A DNA stretch of 33,425 bases from an uncultured Dorea sp. (GTDB lineage Bacteria > Bacillota_A > Clostridia > Lachnospirales > Lachnospiraceae), in contig CAJTRM010000030.1 of NCBI GenBank assembly GCA_910578865.1, positions 1-33,425 on the forward strand. The letters are read 5' to 3'. Below are positions 6,075 to 12,633 of the stretch, piece by piece. The notes under the pieces are model-generated. The model made no database searches and was not told the DNA's origin. It saw only the letters and a program-made list of their open reading frames with translations. The translations under genes were made by a program, and so were the position numbers. Positions within the stretch are counted from its first letter, which is position 1. Each line of letters starts with the position of its first letter.

Positions 6075-8768
6075 CTACTGAATTGCCTTTCGGCGTTCAT
6101 ATGCCCGGCGGTTCTGTTCTCGGCGGAGCTTTTTTTTGTGTTCTTTTTGATGAAGAGGGCAGCGGCAGGTAGAGGTGTCCCGGGCCTCCACTTCCACCGG
6201 GCAGCCGCAGTCCGCACAGGTAATGATTTTGGTCCCCACAGGCTGGTAGCCCCTGCATGCATTGCAGTATTTCTGATTAGGAGACGACGGGAGGAATCTG
6301 GTGCCGCAGCTTTTGCACAGGATGCTGCCGGAGGGGAGATTGCGCCGCAGGTTGTCTGTGAGGATGTCTCCGAAGCACTGCCACAGGATTTCTTTATAAG
6401 GCGTTTTTTTCGTGTACAGGTGTCTGACCAGCATGTCCGCCACCTCACAGGCGGGATATCCGCAGGTTAACAGCTCTTCGCGGATGGTCTTTATGACGAA
6501 GTCGATATTGTCTTTATTAGAAGGACTCAGACGGAAATGGTAGCGGCGGTTGAGCCGGTTGTAGGTATCGATCACAGCCTCATCGATCTGTATCTTGGTA
6601 TTTCTCATCAGCTTCCGGTAGGAAAATGTGCCGAAATTTTTGGCTGACAGGCGGATGGGGCGGTATTTGATCATTTGATCCAGCTGATCCACAAAACTCT
6701 GGGAGCGCGGTTCTGTCTGGCTTTCTGTCTTTCCTTTGGCGTATTGGAAGAAATGGGGAAGCTTCTTCTGGGTGTATGTACTGATCAGCGCGTGGATATG
6801 TTCGGGGCGCTTTGGCATGTAAAGTGTTTTGGCCATATCAATGCAGAAGTTATTTTCCATACAGAGAAGCTTTACGATCCGCAGGGCAGTTTCCTTTTCT
6901 TCCGGGGAAATGTTCTTCCAGTCGGTAAAATGGAATACTTTTGCAATACTGTTGCTGTAGTAGCCGATGTTTCCGCCGGTGTAGGCTGCATTTAACCCCT
7001 CATAGAGGGCCTCGCCGTTCAGAGTGACCGGCTGCGCCTTCTTCATTTCATAATAGAGGGGAACTACCTGGCTTTCTTCCATATTCCGCTGGGCTGCGGC
7101 TACAAAGGCCGGGTCGCAGACTACCAGGGCGCGGTCGCCGTCTACGTCAAACTGCAGGATTCTGGAGATCGGGTCGTGAGTGCTGGTGTAAATGGCATTG
7201 GTGCGGAACCACCGTAAGATCTCAGGGGATGCCGTGTTGGTCCGGACAGCATGCTCCATGTACAGGTGAGGGCTCCTTAAGCAGTCAAGCAGTTTCCCAT
7301 CGCCGAACAGCCGGCAGGATACTTCCCCGTTTTTTAAAAGTCCCTCAGGTGTCTCTATGCCGAGAAACAGGTGCTCGCAGAAGGCGTAAAGATCCGGCGC
7401 CAGAAAGGTGTATTTCCCCTGGATCTCCAGCTTTCCGGAGCGGAACTGGCGGATCAGGCTTTTTTTGAGTTCCCGGAGCCTGGCGCGGCAGTATTCGTCC
7501 TGCAGCATTTCCGGATAGAGTTCAAGGGCCTGCTGAAGCCAGGTCTTGTCTTCGTTGCTTTTGACTACGCCGAAAATCCGCAGGATGGTGTCTCTGTCTG
7601 AGGAAATGCGTTCCAGGGTATCAAGAGAGCGCCGGATAAAAAGGCCGGCTTCCTCGTCGGTAACGTTGATGAGCGTCTGCAGCATCTGGTAGTTGATGGA
7701 TGCATTGGAAAAGTAATCCTCCTCCATGTTGCAGATACCTGCCTGGCAGCCGAACGTCTCGTAGGCGTCCTGGTATGCCTCCCAGGAGTCGTAATAGCGG
7801 TGCATTTTGAACTGGCTTTCTGTCAGGATGATCTGGATGTCGTCTTTTAAGATATCCCATGTTTGGCCATAGATGTCCGTAACGACGGGAGAGGCTTTTT
7901 TTTCACGGATAAACTTCACAAAATCAAAGGAGGCCAGGAGGCCTTTGACCCAGGGGAGACGGAGCATAAAATTCTTCTTTGACAGTCTGGGAAGGATCAT
8001 GCCGCAGCCGTCGGTGTGAGGGACGGGGATGTCCATGGACGTCCGTTCAATCTGATAGGTGTCGTCATGGATGAAGTCTACCTCGCAGTTTACAGAGGTC
8101 TCAAAGTCCGGCACCACAATGCATCTGCGGATATCAAAGCCCTCAAAGGGATCCGTGGCAGAATTGGAGAGAGCCAGGTATGCCAGGAATTTGTTTACAT
8201 TCATGCCGCCCTTCTGGTTGATCCGGTCTGTGGTCAGCCCGCACATCAGTGTATCCTTGATCTTTTCCCACAGGGCTTCCCGGATAAAGACGGTTTTTTT
8301 CGTGCGGATCTGGCCGGCAGAAGAAGTAAAGTAAACGTAGGTTTCGTTCTCATAGGTATATCCGTTGATGACCAGTTGTTTTACGATGTCGTAGAAGTAA
8401 GTCTGCACCACCATCAGGTCGCAGGTGAGGGTGTCTGCCGGGATGGAGGCGGCCCTTGTGAGGGCGGATTCAAACACAGAGATCACCCGGGTGTCAGTGA
8501 GCTTCTCTTGATTTAATTTGCGGCAGAGGGACGGGTCTGAGGAGATGGCCCGGCTTAAGCGTTCTTTATATTCTCTGATTTTGGCGCCGCAAAGTGAGAG
8601 CAGCCTTTTATATTTTTCTCTTTGATCGTCAGAAAAGCAGTCGGTGTCTGCTTCCTTCAGCAGCCTTTTTCGGCGCAGGAAGCGGAGCATCCGGTTGTGG
8701 TACTTTTGTTCCTGCGGGGTGTAGAAGCAGCCGGTATCAAGGGAATAGAGATGGATCTGATTTTTCAT
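6075..8768 (-). CDS. Single-chain two-barrel RNA polymerase (QDE-1/RdRP/YonO-like) with C-terminal zinc-binding tail
   Basis: 897 residues; the ATG at 8768 follows AGGAGGA. Motifs of the RNA polymerase superfamily shared by QDE-1, eukaryotic RNAi polymerases and SPbeta YonO appear in order. DGCGMI (253-258) then LRLPWVKGLL (269-278) match DG.G.I...R...KG of the first double-psi barrel, with K275 the expected barrel lysine. CLRSPHL (496-502) matches the block before the active site. DVDGD (541-545) is the metal-binding catalytic loop. GGNIGYYSNSIAKV (598-611) matches LG.I.N.H. FCIDMAKT (641-648) matches AVDF.KT, with K647 the second barrel lysine. The N-terminus (1-200) is basic and helical. 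The C-terminus (818-873) has paired cysteines (CKSC, CNAC, CADC, CRCPLH), then a K/R-rich tail. Predicted to synthesise RNA without host core subunits, probably for the downstream tail genes; DNA or RNA template is not evident. Motif assignment is by eye from memory. Confidence 0.85.
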   Translation of the reverse strand: MKNQIHLYSLDTGCFYTPQEQKYHNRMLRFLRRKRLLKEADTDCFSDDQREKYKRLLSLCGAKIREYKERLSRAISSDPSLCRKLNQEKLTDTRVISVFESALTRAASIPADTLTCDLMVVQTYFYDIVKQLVINGYTYENETYVYFTSSAGQIRTKKTVFIREALWEKIKDTLMCGLTTDRINQKGGMNVNKFLAYLALSNSATDPFEGFDIRRCIVVPDFETSVNCEVDFIHDDTYQIERTSMDIPVPHTDGCGMILPRLSKKNFMLRLPWVKGLLASFDFVKFIREKKASPVVTDIYGQTWDILKDDIQIILTESQFKMHRYYDSWEAYQDAYETFGCQAGICNMEEDYFSNASINYQMLQTLINVTDEEAGLFIRRSLDTLERISSDRDTILRIFGVVKSNEDKTWLQQALELYPEMLQDEYCRARLRELKKSLIRQFRSGKLEIQGKYTFLAPDLYAFCEHLFLGIETPEGLLKNGEVSCRLFGDGKLLDCLRSPHLYMEHAVRTNTASPEILRWFRTNAIYTSTHDPISRILQFDVDGDRALVVCDPAFVAAAQRNMEESQVVPLYYEMKKAQPVTLNGEALYEGLNAAYTGGNIGYYSNSIAKVFHFTDWKNISPEEKETALRIVKLLCMENNFCIDMAKTLYMPKRPEHIHALISTYTQKKLPHFFQYAKGKTESQTEPRSQSFVDQLDQMIKYRPIRLSAKNFGTFSYRKLMRNTKIQIDEAVIDTYNRLNRRYHFRLSPSNKDNIDFVIKTIREELLTCGYPACEVADMLVRHLYTKKTPYKEILWQCFGDILTDNLRRNLPSGSILCKSCGTRFLPSSPNQKYCNACRGYQPVGTKIITCADCGCPVEVEARDTSTCRCPLHQKEHKKKLRREQNRRAYERRKAIQ

Positions 8769-8845
8769 AGGAATCCTCCTTCGGATAAGTGAAATATACG
8801 GTTCATTTTTCAGGTCAGCTATTTATGATCGGATACTTTGGTATG

Positions 8846-8872
8846 CCGGCGGCAGGCCGGGACGTCCGCCGG
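8846..8872 (-). other. GC-rich hairpin between the 129-aa gene and the polymerase gene
   Basis: CCGGCGG (8846-8852) and CCGCCGG (8866-8872) pair perfectly around a 13-nt loop just after the stop of the upstream gene. No T-run follows, so it may be an mRNA stability or processing element within the operon rather than a terminator. Confidence 0.45.
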
Positions 8873-8879
8873 GCGGCGC

Positions 8880-9269
8880 TCACTTAAGCCACAGTGTCCA
8901 CATGCGGTCCTGTGGAGCGTAGCGTGTGCAGAGGCGGTCATGCTCGAAACGGAGCAGATCCCGGATCTGGTAGGTAAACCACGCATAACAGACTTCCCCG
9001 CGGCGAAGCTGCCGCAGAGTATCATTGATGAACAGAGCGTAGCTCTGCCAGTTGGTGATGCCGTCATAGGAATCCAGCAGTTCCTCCTTCCAGTAAAAGG
9101 GCTCTTGTGAATGGCTGTTTGTAATTTGGGTATTGACGGATGGACGGACCAGCTGCTTCATGAGTGTGAATTTTTCCTGCCACTGTGCATCCGTCATGTT
9201 GACGGATGGGGCGGCAGAGTGCGGTCCGGTGTTCAGATAGATTGCTTTAGATAGTTCCTGTATTGTCAT
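8880..9269 (-). CDS. Hypothetical protein, first gene of the polymerase operon
   Basis: 129 residues from an ATG at 9269 with a GGGAGG site. I do not recognise it. It is aromatic-rich (W/Y/F-rich stretch from residue ~58: PFYWKEELLDSYDGITNWQSYALFIND) with a helical, arginine-rich second half (LRQLRRGEVCYAWFTYQIRDLLRFEHDRL) and no signal peptide or membrane helix. It is the promoter-proximal gene, 111 nt ahead of the RNA polymerase gene, transcribed from a consensus promoter at 9335-9363. Location suggests an accessory factor of the polymerase, such as a regulator or template-recognition partner, but nothing in the sequence proves it. Confidence 0.6.
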   Translation of the reverse strand: MTIQELSKAIYLNTGPHSAAPSVNMTDAQWQEKFTLMKQLVRPSVNTQITNSHSQEPFYWKEELLDSYDGITNWQSYALFINDTLRQLRRGEVCYAWFTYQIRDLLRFEHDRLCTRYAPQDRMWTLWLK

Positions 9270-9334
9270 AATGGTATCCTCCCTTAAGTAGATAGACGAA
9301 GTTCCATTTTGACAATGATAGATAAGTTGGATTT

Positions 9335-9363
9335 ACTATATCACCGGCAACAATTTCTGTCAA
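9335..9363 (-). promoter_or_regulatory. Sigma-A promoter of the polymerase operon
   Basis: On the minus strand TTGACA (9363-9358), a 17-nt spacer and TATAGT (9340-9335). Near-consensus, about 65 nt before the ATG at 9269. Host RNA polymerase can thus start the element's own polymerase gene. Confidence 0.8.
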
Positions 9364-9400
9364 TAATAAAATTCCGATTTTACAATTATTAAAAAAGGTA

Positions 9401-9429
9401 TTGACATAAGGAACACAAGTTCGTATAAT
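9401..9429 (+). promoter_or_regulatory. Consensus sigma-A promoter of the radical SAM operon
   Basis: TTGACA (9401-9406), 17-nt spacer, TATAAT (9424-9429): full consensus. Transcription should begin near 9436, giving a leader of about 140 nt before the ATG at 9578. A promoter this strong needs repression, which the overlapping LexA boxes can supply. Confidence 0.88.
9411..9422 (+). promoter_or_regulatory. LexA (SOS) box 1
   Basis: GAACACAAGTTC is a perfect GAAC-N4-GTTC Firmicute LexA site lying in the promoter spacer (context GGAACACAAGTTCG). Confidence 0.8.
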
Positions 9430-9438
9430 AAACATATC

Positions 9439-9450
9439 GAACGAACGTTC
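9439..9450 (+). promoter_or_regulatory. LexA (SOS) box 2
   Basis: GAACGAACGTTC, again GAAC-N4-GTTC, lies just past the predicted transcription start, 28 bp centre to centre from box 1. Two perfect sites bracket the -10 region. Confidence 0.8.
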
Positions 9451-9577
9451 TTTTTGAGATGATAGATAAGTAGTGTCAGAGATTAAGAAAATAGATGAGA
9501 TTTATCACCTTGTATTAGGAAGGCAGAAGCAGGGGAAGATATTCTTTTTTAGATATTTTTTATGTGGAGGTTGCGTT

Positions 9578-10960
9578 ATGAGCAGTTCAGAGGTTATGAC
9601 AACGTATACTCAGCCGGGGATTCCCCGGTACATGCCCGGGGGAGCGGGCGGACTGCGTCCGTCAATGTTTGAAAAACTGAGCATTCTGGCAGATGCGGCG
9701 AAGTATGATGTGGCGTGTACGTCGAGCGGCACTTCAAGGAGTAATGACGGAACGGGGATGGGAAGCTGTGAGAGGTCAGGGATCTGCCACAGCTATTCCG
9801 CGGACGGGCGGTGTATCTCTCTGCTTAAGATCCTGTTTACCAACGAATGTATTTATGACTGCAGATATTGTGTCAACCGCAGGAGCAATGATGTGGTCCG
9901 CGCGTCCTTTACCCCGGACGAGGTGTGTACTCTTACGATGGAGTTTTACAGGAGGAACTATATCGAAGGCCTGTTCTTAAGCTCCGGGATTCTGAGGAGC
10001 CCGGACGATACGATGGAGCTGATCTGCGCTTCTTTGTATAAATTAAGAAGAGAGTGTAATTTTCAGGGATATATTCATGTAAAGGCAATTCCGGGAGCCA
10101 GCCAGGAGCTGATCCGGCGGGTGGGGTTTCTGGCGGACAGGATGAGCGTCAATCTGGAGCTTCCCACGGCCGAGAGCCTGAAGCTTCTGGCTCCCCATAA
10201 GACGCGGAAGAATATTCTGACTCCTATGCGGCTTGTACAGAACCGTATGGCGGAGAACCGGCAGGAACTGGCTCTTTACCGCAATGCTCCCCGGTTTGTA
10301 CCGGCGGGGCAGAGTACACAGATGATCATCGGGGCCACTCCGGAGACCGATTTTCAGATTATGCAGGTGGCACAGTCCCTGTACCGGAAGTTTGAGCTTA
10401 AAAGAGTGTTTTACTCGGCTTTTGTCCATGTAAATGAAGATTCCCTGCTCCCGGCGCGCACAGACGAGGGGCCGCCGCTTCTGAGGGAGCACAGACTGTA
10501 TCAGGCGGACTGGCTGCTTCGGTACTATCACTTTGAAGCAGAAGAGCTTCTGTCGGAGGAGACACCTAATTTTAACGTGCTGTTTGATCCAAAATGTAAC
10601 TGGGCGCTGAAGCATCTGGATCAGTTTCCGGTGGAGATCAACCGGGCAGATTATCATATGTTGCTTCGGGTTCCTGGACTTGGATATAAGTCTGCCGTCC
10701 GAATCGTAAAAGCGAGACGTGTAGGTACACTTGATTTTTCCGACTTGAAAAAGATCGGGGTGGTATTAAAAAGGGCCATGTATTTTATTACCTGCAATGG
10801 GAGGATGATGTATCCGACGAAGCTGGAGGAGGATTATATTACGAGAAATCTTCTGAGCGCAGGGGAGAAACTGCCGGAGGAGGTTGTAAATATGGGATAT
10901 CAGCAGTTGTCTTTGTTTGATGATGTGAGATTTGCAGGCAAGATGCAGCAGTATGTTTGA
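9578..10960 (+). CDS. Putative DNA modification/repair radical SAM protein (TIGR03916 type)
   Basis: The ATG at 9578 follows GGAGG (9566-9570) with 7-nt spacing; a GTG at 9473 in the same frame has no good site and lies in the leader. The 460-residue protein has the radical SAM cluster CIYDCRYC (C91, C95, C98), which binds the 4Fe-4S cluster that cleaves S-adenosylmethionine. A Cys-rich N-terminus precedes it (CTSSGTSRSN, CERSGIC). The C-terminus has a helix-hairpin-helix unit (INRADYHMLLRVPGLGYKSAVRIVKARR), a DNA-binding fold. The family is always paired with a DUF4130 partner, sometimes fused to a uracil-DNA-glycosylase-like domain, and is predicted to act in DNA repair or modification; substrate unknown. 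The partner follows 34 nt downstream. Twin LexA boxes at the promoter predict induction by DNA damage. Confidence 0.9.
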   Translation: MSSSEVMTTYTQPGIPRYMPGGAGGLRPSMFEKLSILADAAKYDVACTSSGTSRSNDGTGMGSCERSGICHSYSADGRCISLLKILFTNECIYDCRYCVNRRSNDVVRASFTPDEVCTLTMEFYRRNYIEGLFLSSGILRSPDDTMELICASLYKLRRECNFQGYIHVKAIPGASQELIRRVGFLADRMSVNLELPTAESLKLLAPHKTRKNILTPMRLVQNRMAENRQELALYRNAPRFVPAGQSTQMIIGATPETDFQIMQVAQSLYRKFELKRVFYSAFVHVNEDSLLPARTDEGPPLLREHRLYQADWLLRYYHFEAEELLSEETPNFNVLFDPKCNWALKHLDQFPVEINRADYHMLLRVPGLGYKSAVRIVKARRVGTLDFSDLKKIGVVLKRAMYFITCNGRMMYPTKLEEDYITRNLLSAGEKLPEEVVNMGYQQLSLFDDVRFAGKMQQYV

Positions 10961-10994
10961 GTCGCTTCTTTGCCGCATGTAAGGGGGGATTTTT

Positions 10995-11774
10995 ATGAAG
11001 ACAGTATATGTGTGTAGTAACACGGTTACCGGAATCTATTCCGCCGTCTATGATGCCTGGAAGGCCAGAAGGGCGGAGGATGAGTGTTCCATCGCGCTGC
11101 GCGGGGCGGTGGAGACAGAGCTTTTCTGCGAATATGAGGAGGTGGAGGAGACCGTTCATAAGGCGCAGGCTGTGGAGGCATTGATCTGCCGCCATTTGGG
11201 GAGAGAGGCCTATTGGGACATTTACCATGCAGTCCTTTCGGCGGATACAGGGAAAGGAGATGCGATACTGGGAGCGATGCTGGCAGCGAAGACGATACCG
11301 GACAGCAGAAGGATTATGGAGCATCTGAGCCACCCAAAGGTAGAGAAGGTCTTTGAACTAAGCCGCTCGGTCATCGGGGAGGCTCATTTCCTGAAGGGCG
11401 CCGTGCGGTTCCGGGAGCTTGTGGGCGGTGTCTTATATGCACAGATTTCCCCGAAAGCACAGGTGCTCACCTGCCTTGCCCCTCATTTTGCAGACAGGCT
11501 TCCGCTGGAGAACTGGATGATCTATGACAGAGTCCACCGGATGTTTGTTGTCCATGAGGCGGGAAAGAAGTGGATTCTTGTGCAGGATGAGTTTCTGGAT
11601 CCGGGCGCGCTTCCGGGACTCACAGAAGCGGAAAAGGAATATACGAGGCTCTGGAAGGGATTTGTCAAAGCCATTTCCATAGAATCCAGGGAGAACCTTA
11701 AGCTTCAGCGCCAGCATCTGCCGCTGAGATTCCGCCCGGATATGGTAGAGTATATGGTATCAGTTCAGCCATAG
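10995..11774 (+). CDS. DUF4130 DNA-metabolism protein, radical SAM partner (TIGR03915 type)
   Basis: 259 residues from an ATG with an AAGGGGGG site, 34 nt after the radical SAM gene, so one operon. It starts with the family's typical short strand (TVYVCSNTVTGIYSAVYDAW) and carries the conserved core around residues 140-190 (FRELVGGVLYAQISPKAQVLTCLAPHFADRLPLENWMIYD). In other genomes this domain occurs alone or fused to a uracil-DNA-glycosylase-like domain; no such fusion here. Role is predicted DNA repair with the radical SAM enzyme. SOS control is inferred from the upstream boxes. The last codons overlap a 123-bp repeat beginning at 11757, so the C-terminal tail (VSVQP) may derive from the repeat. 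Confidence 0.88.
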   Translation: MKTVYVCSNTVTGIYSAVYDAWKARRAEDECSIALRGAVETELFCEYEEVEETVHKAQAVEALICRHLGREAYWDIYHAVLSADTGKGDAILGAMLAAKTIPDSRRIMEHLSHPKVEKVFELSRSVIGEAHFLKGAVRFRELVGGVLYAQISPKAQVLTCLAPHFADRLPLENWMIYDRVHRMFVVHEAGKKWILVQDEFLDPGALPGLTEAEKEYTRLWKGFVKAISIESRENLKLQRQHLPLRFRPDMVEYMVSVQP

Positions 11775-11879
11775 CCGGTACAACGTGTGCATCATGCTTG
11801 CATGAATGAACACGTTATACTGGCTGTAAGAGGAACGCCTGATTATGAGCAAAAAGAGTTGCAAAGCAACGAAAAGCAC
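11757..11879. repeat. 123-bp structured direct repeat, copy 1
   Basis: Matches 12481-12603 over the same length without gaps, about 11 differences. Core hairpin: AGCCGGTACAACGTGT paired with ACACGTTATACTGGCT, with an inner TCATGC/GCATGA stem, then a small GTTGC-AAA-GCAAC hairpin. Begins inside the 3' end of the DUF4130 gene. Confidence 0.85.
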
Positions 11880-11948
11880 GTAAGTGCGGTTTTGCGAATG
11901 GCGTAGTCTGAACTGTTACAGTATATGTGAAGTGCGCGGACAATGACA

Positions 11949-11977
11949 TAGACTTTGCATTTGAGGTATGATATAAT
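11949..11977 (+). promoter_or_regulatory. Probable promoter of the small coiled-coil gene
   Basis: TAGACT (11949-11954), 17-nt spacer, TATAAT (11972-11977), 45 nt before the ATG at 12022. Perfect -10, moderate -35. Confidence 0.55.
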
Positions 11978-12021
11978 TTTGTAATAACAAAGCATCGGAA
12001 AAATCACAAAGGAGTGATGAT

Positions 12022-12279
12022 ATGACAGAGAATGAGAAGCTTGATTTAATTCTTTCGGAAATGCAGGAGTTAAAACGGCGTGTGTTAAGTGTTGAATTAA
12101 CTCTTGAAAATGAGACAAACCGCAATATTAAAATCATTGCGGAGGGGCATCTGGATTTGAACCGTAAGTTGGATGAAGCGTTAAAGGCAGAGAATGAGAA
12201 GGAAATGCTTTTGATTCGTGTGAATATACTTGAAAATGAGTTGCGGAAGGTAAAGGAGCGTATTGAAGGTATTGCATAA
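12022..12279 (+). CDS. Small coiled-coil protein of unknown function
   Basis: 85 residues with a good AAAGGAGTGATG site. The whole sequence is heptad-patterned and charged (NEKLDLILSEMQELKRRVLSVELTLENETNRNIKIIAEGHLDLNRKLDEAL...), so a long helix that probably oligomerises. Similar small proteins with the NIKIIAEGHLDLNRKL core are, from memory, frequent in clostridia as stand-alone genes. It has its own promoter and terminator and sits between the two 123-bp direct repeats, which suggests a movable or duplicated segment. Partner and function unknown. Confidence 0.8.
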   Translation: MTENEKLDLILSEMQELKRRVLSVELTLENETNRNIKIIAEGHLDLNRKLDEALKAENEKEMLLIRVNILENELRKVKERIEGIA

Positions 12280-12324
12280 CAAACAGGTGTTGTGCGGTTA
12301 TATCTTTCATCGTGCACAGGAAAA

Positions 12325-12374
12325 GAGGGCGCGGAAAGTACAGAATGAATGACACGGACGCGCGCTCTTTTTTT
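12325..12374 (+). terminator. Rho-independent terminator of the small coiled-coil gene
   Basis: GAGGGCGCG (12325-12333) pairs with CGCGCGCTC (12359-12367, one mismatch) followed by seven T (12368-12374). Confidence 0.75.
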
Positions 12375-12380
12375 ATGCCA

Positions 12381-12414
12381 TTATGTGGTGGTACACATGT
12401 GTATTACCACATAA
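12381..12414. promoter_or_regulatory. 34-bp dyad-symmetric element
   Basis: TTATGTGGT (12381-12389) and ACCACATAA (12406-12414) flank the palindrome TACACATGTGTA (12392-12403), with GG opposite TT between. Almost complete twofold symmetry. Could be a protein-binding site upstream of the helicase promoter or an RNA hairpin. Confidence 0.5.
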
Positions 12415-12480
12415 GTATTTTCTTTGTTATACCGCCTCTGAATACTTAAAAAAGCAGAAGGTTTATGATACAATGTGCAG

Positions 12481-12603
12481 GTAACAGTTCAGTCATAGCC
12501 AGTATAACGTGTGAATCATGCTTGCATGAATGAGCACGTTATACTGGCTATGAGCGGAGCGCCTGATTATGAGCAAAAAGAGTTGCAAAGCAACGAAAGG
12601 CAC
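12481..12603. repeat. 123-bp structured direct repeat, copy 2
   Basis: Second copy of the element at 11757-11879. Its main stem is perfect: AGCCAGTATAACGTG with CACGTTATACTGGCT (15 bp), inner TCATGC-TT-GCATGA stem, followed by the small GTTGC-AAA-GCAAC hairpin. Lies in the leader of the helicase gene. Confidence 0.85.
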
Positions 12604-12633
12604 AAAACCGATATTTGATAAAGGATGTATAGA

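Larger units (their letters stand above)
9315..9471. repeat. 13-bp direct repeat flanking the divergent promoters
   Basis: ATGATAGATAAGT occurs at 9315-9327 and 9459-9471, same orientation, 144 bp apart. The left copy covers the expected start of the leftward polymerase operon transcript, the right copy the early leader of the rightward radical SAM transcript. It could be a shared operator or an element-boundary duplication. Confidence 0.5.
12280..12633. other. Intergenic region before the helicase: terminator, 34-bp dyad, repeat copy 2
   Basis: No gene seen. From left to right it holds the terminator at 12325-12374, a long dyad at 12381-12414, a possible weak promoter (TACAAT at 12469-12474 with a poor -35) and the 123-bp repeat at 12481-12603 immediately upstream of the helicase start. 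The repeat therefore lies in the helicase 5' leader. Confidence 0.6.

Noticed and set aside
9473..9577. GTG at 9473 as the start of the radical SAM protein
   Set aside because: No ribosome-binding site, and the extra residues (…GKIFFFRYFLCGGCV) are unlike the family start; the ATG at 9578 has GGAGG at 7 nt.
11848..11883. Short peptide frame MSKKSCKATKST in the 123-bp repeat
   Set aside because: The same bases form a hairpin, the second copy reads on into a different tail, and there is no ribosome-binding site.
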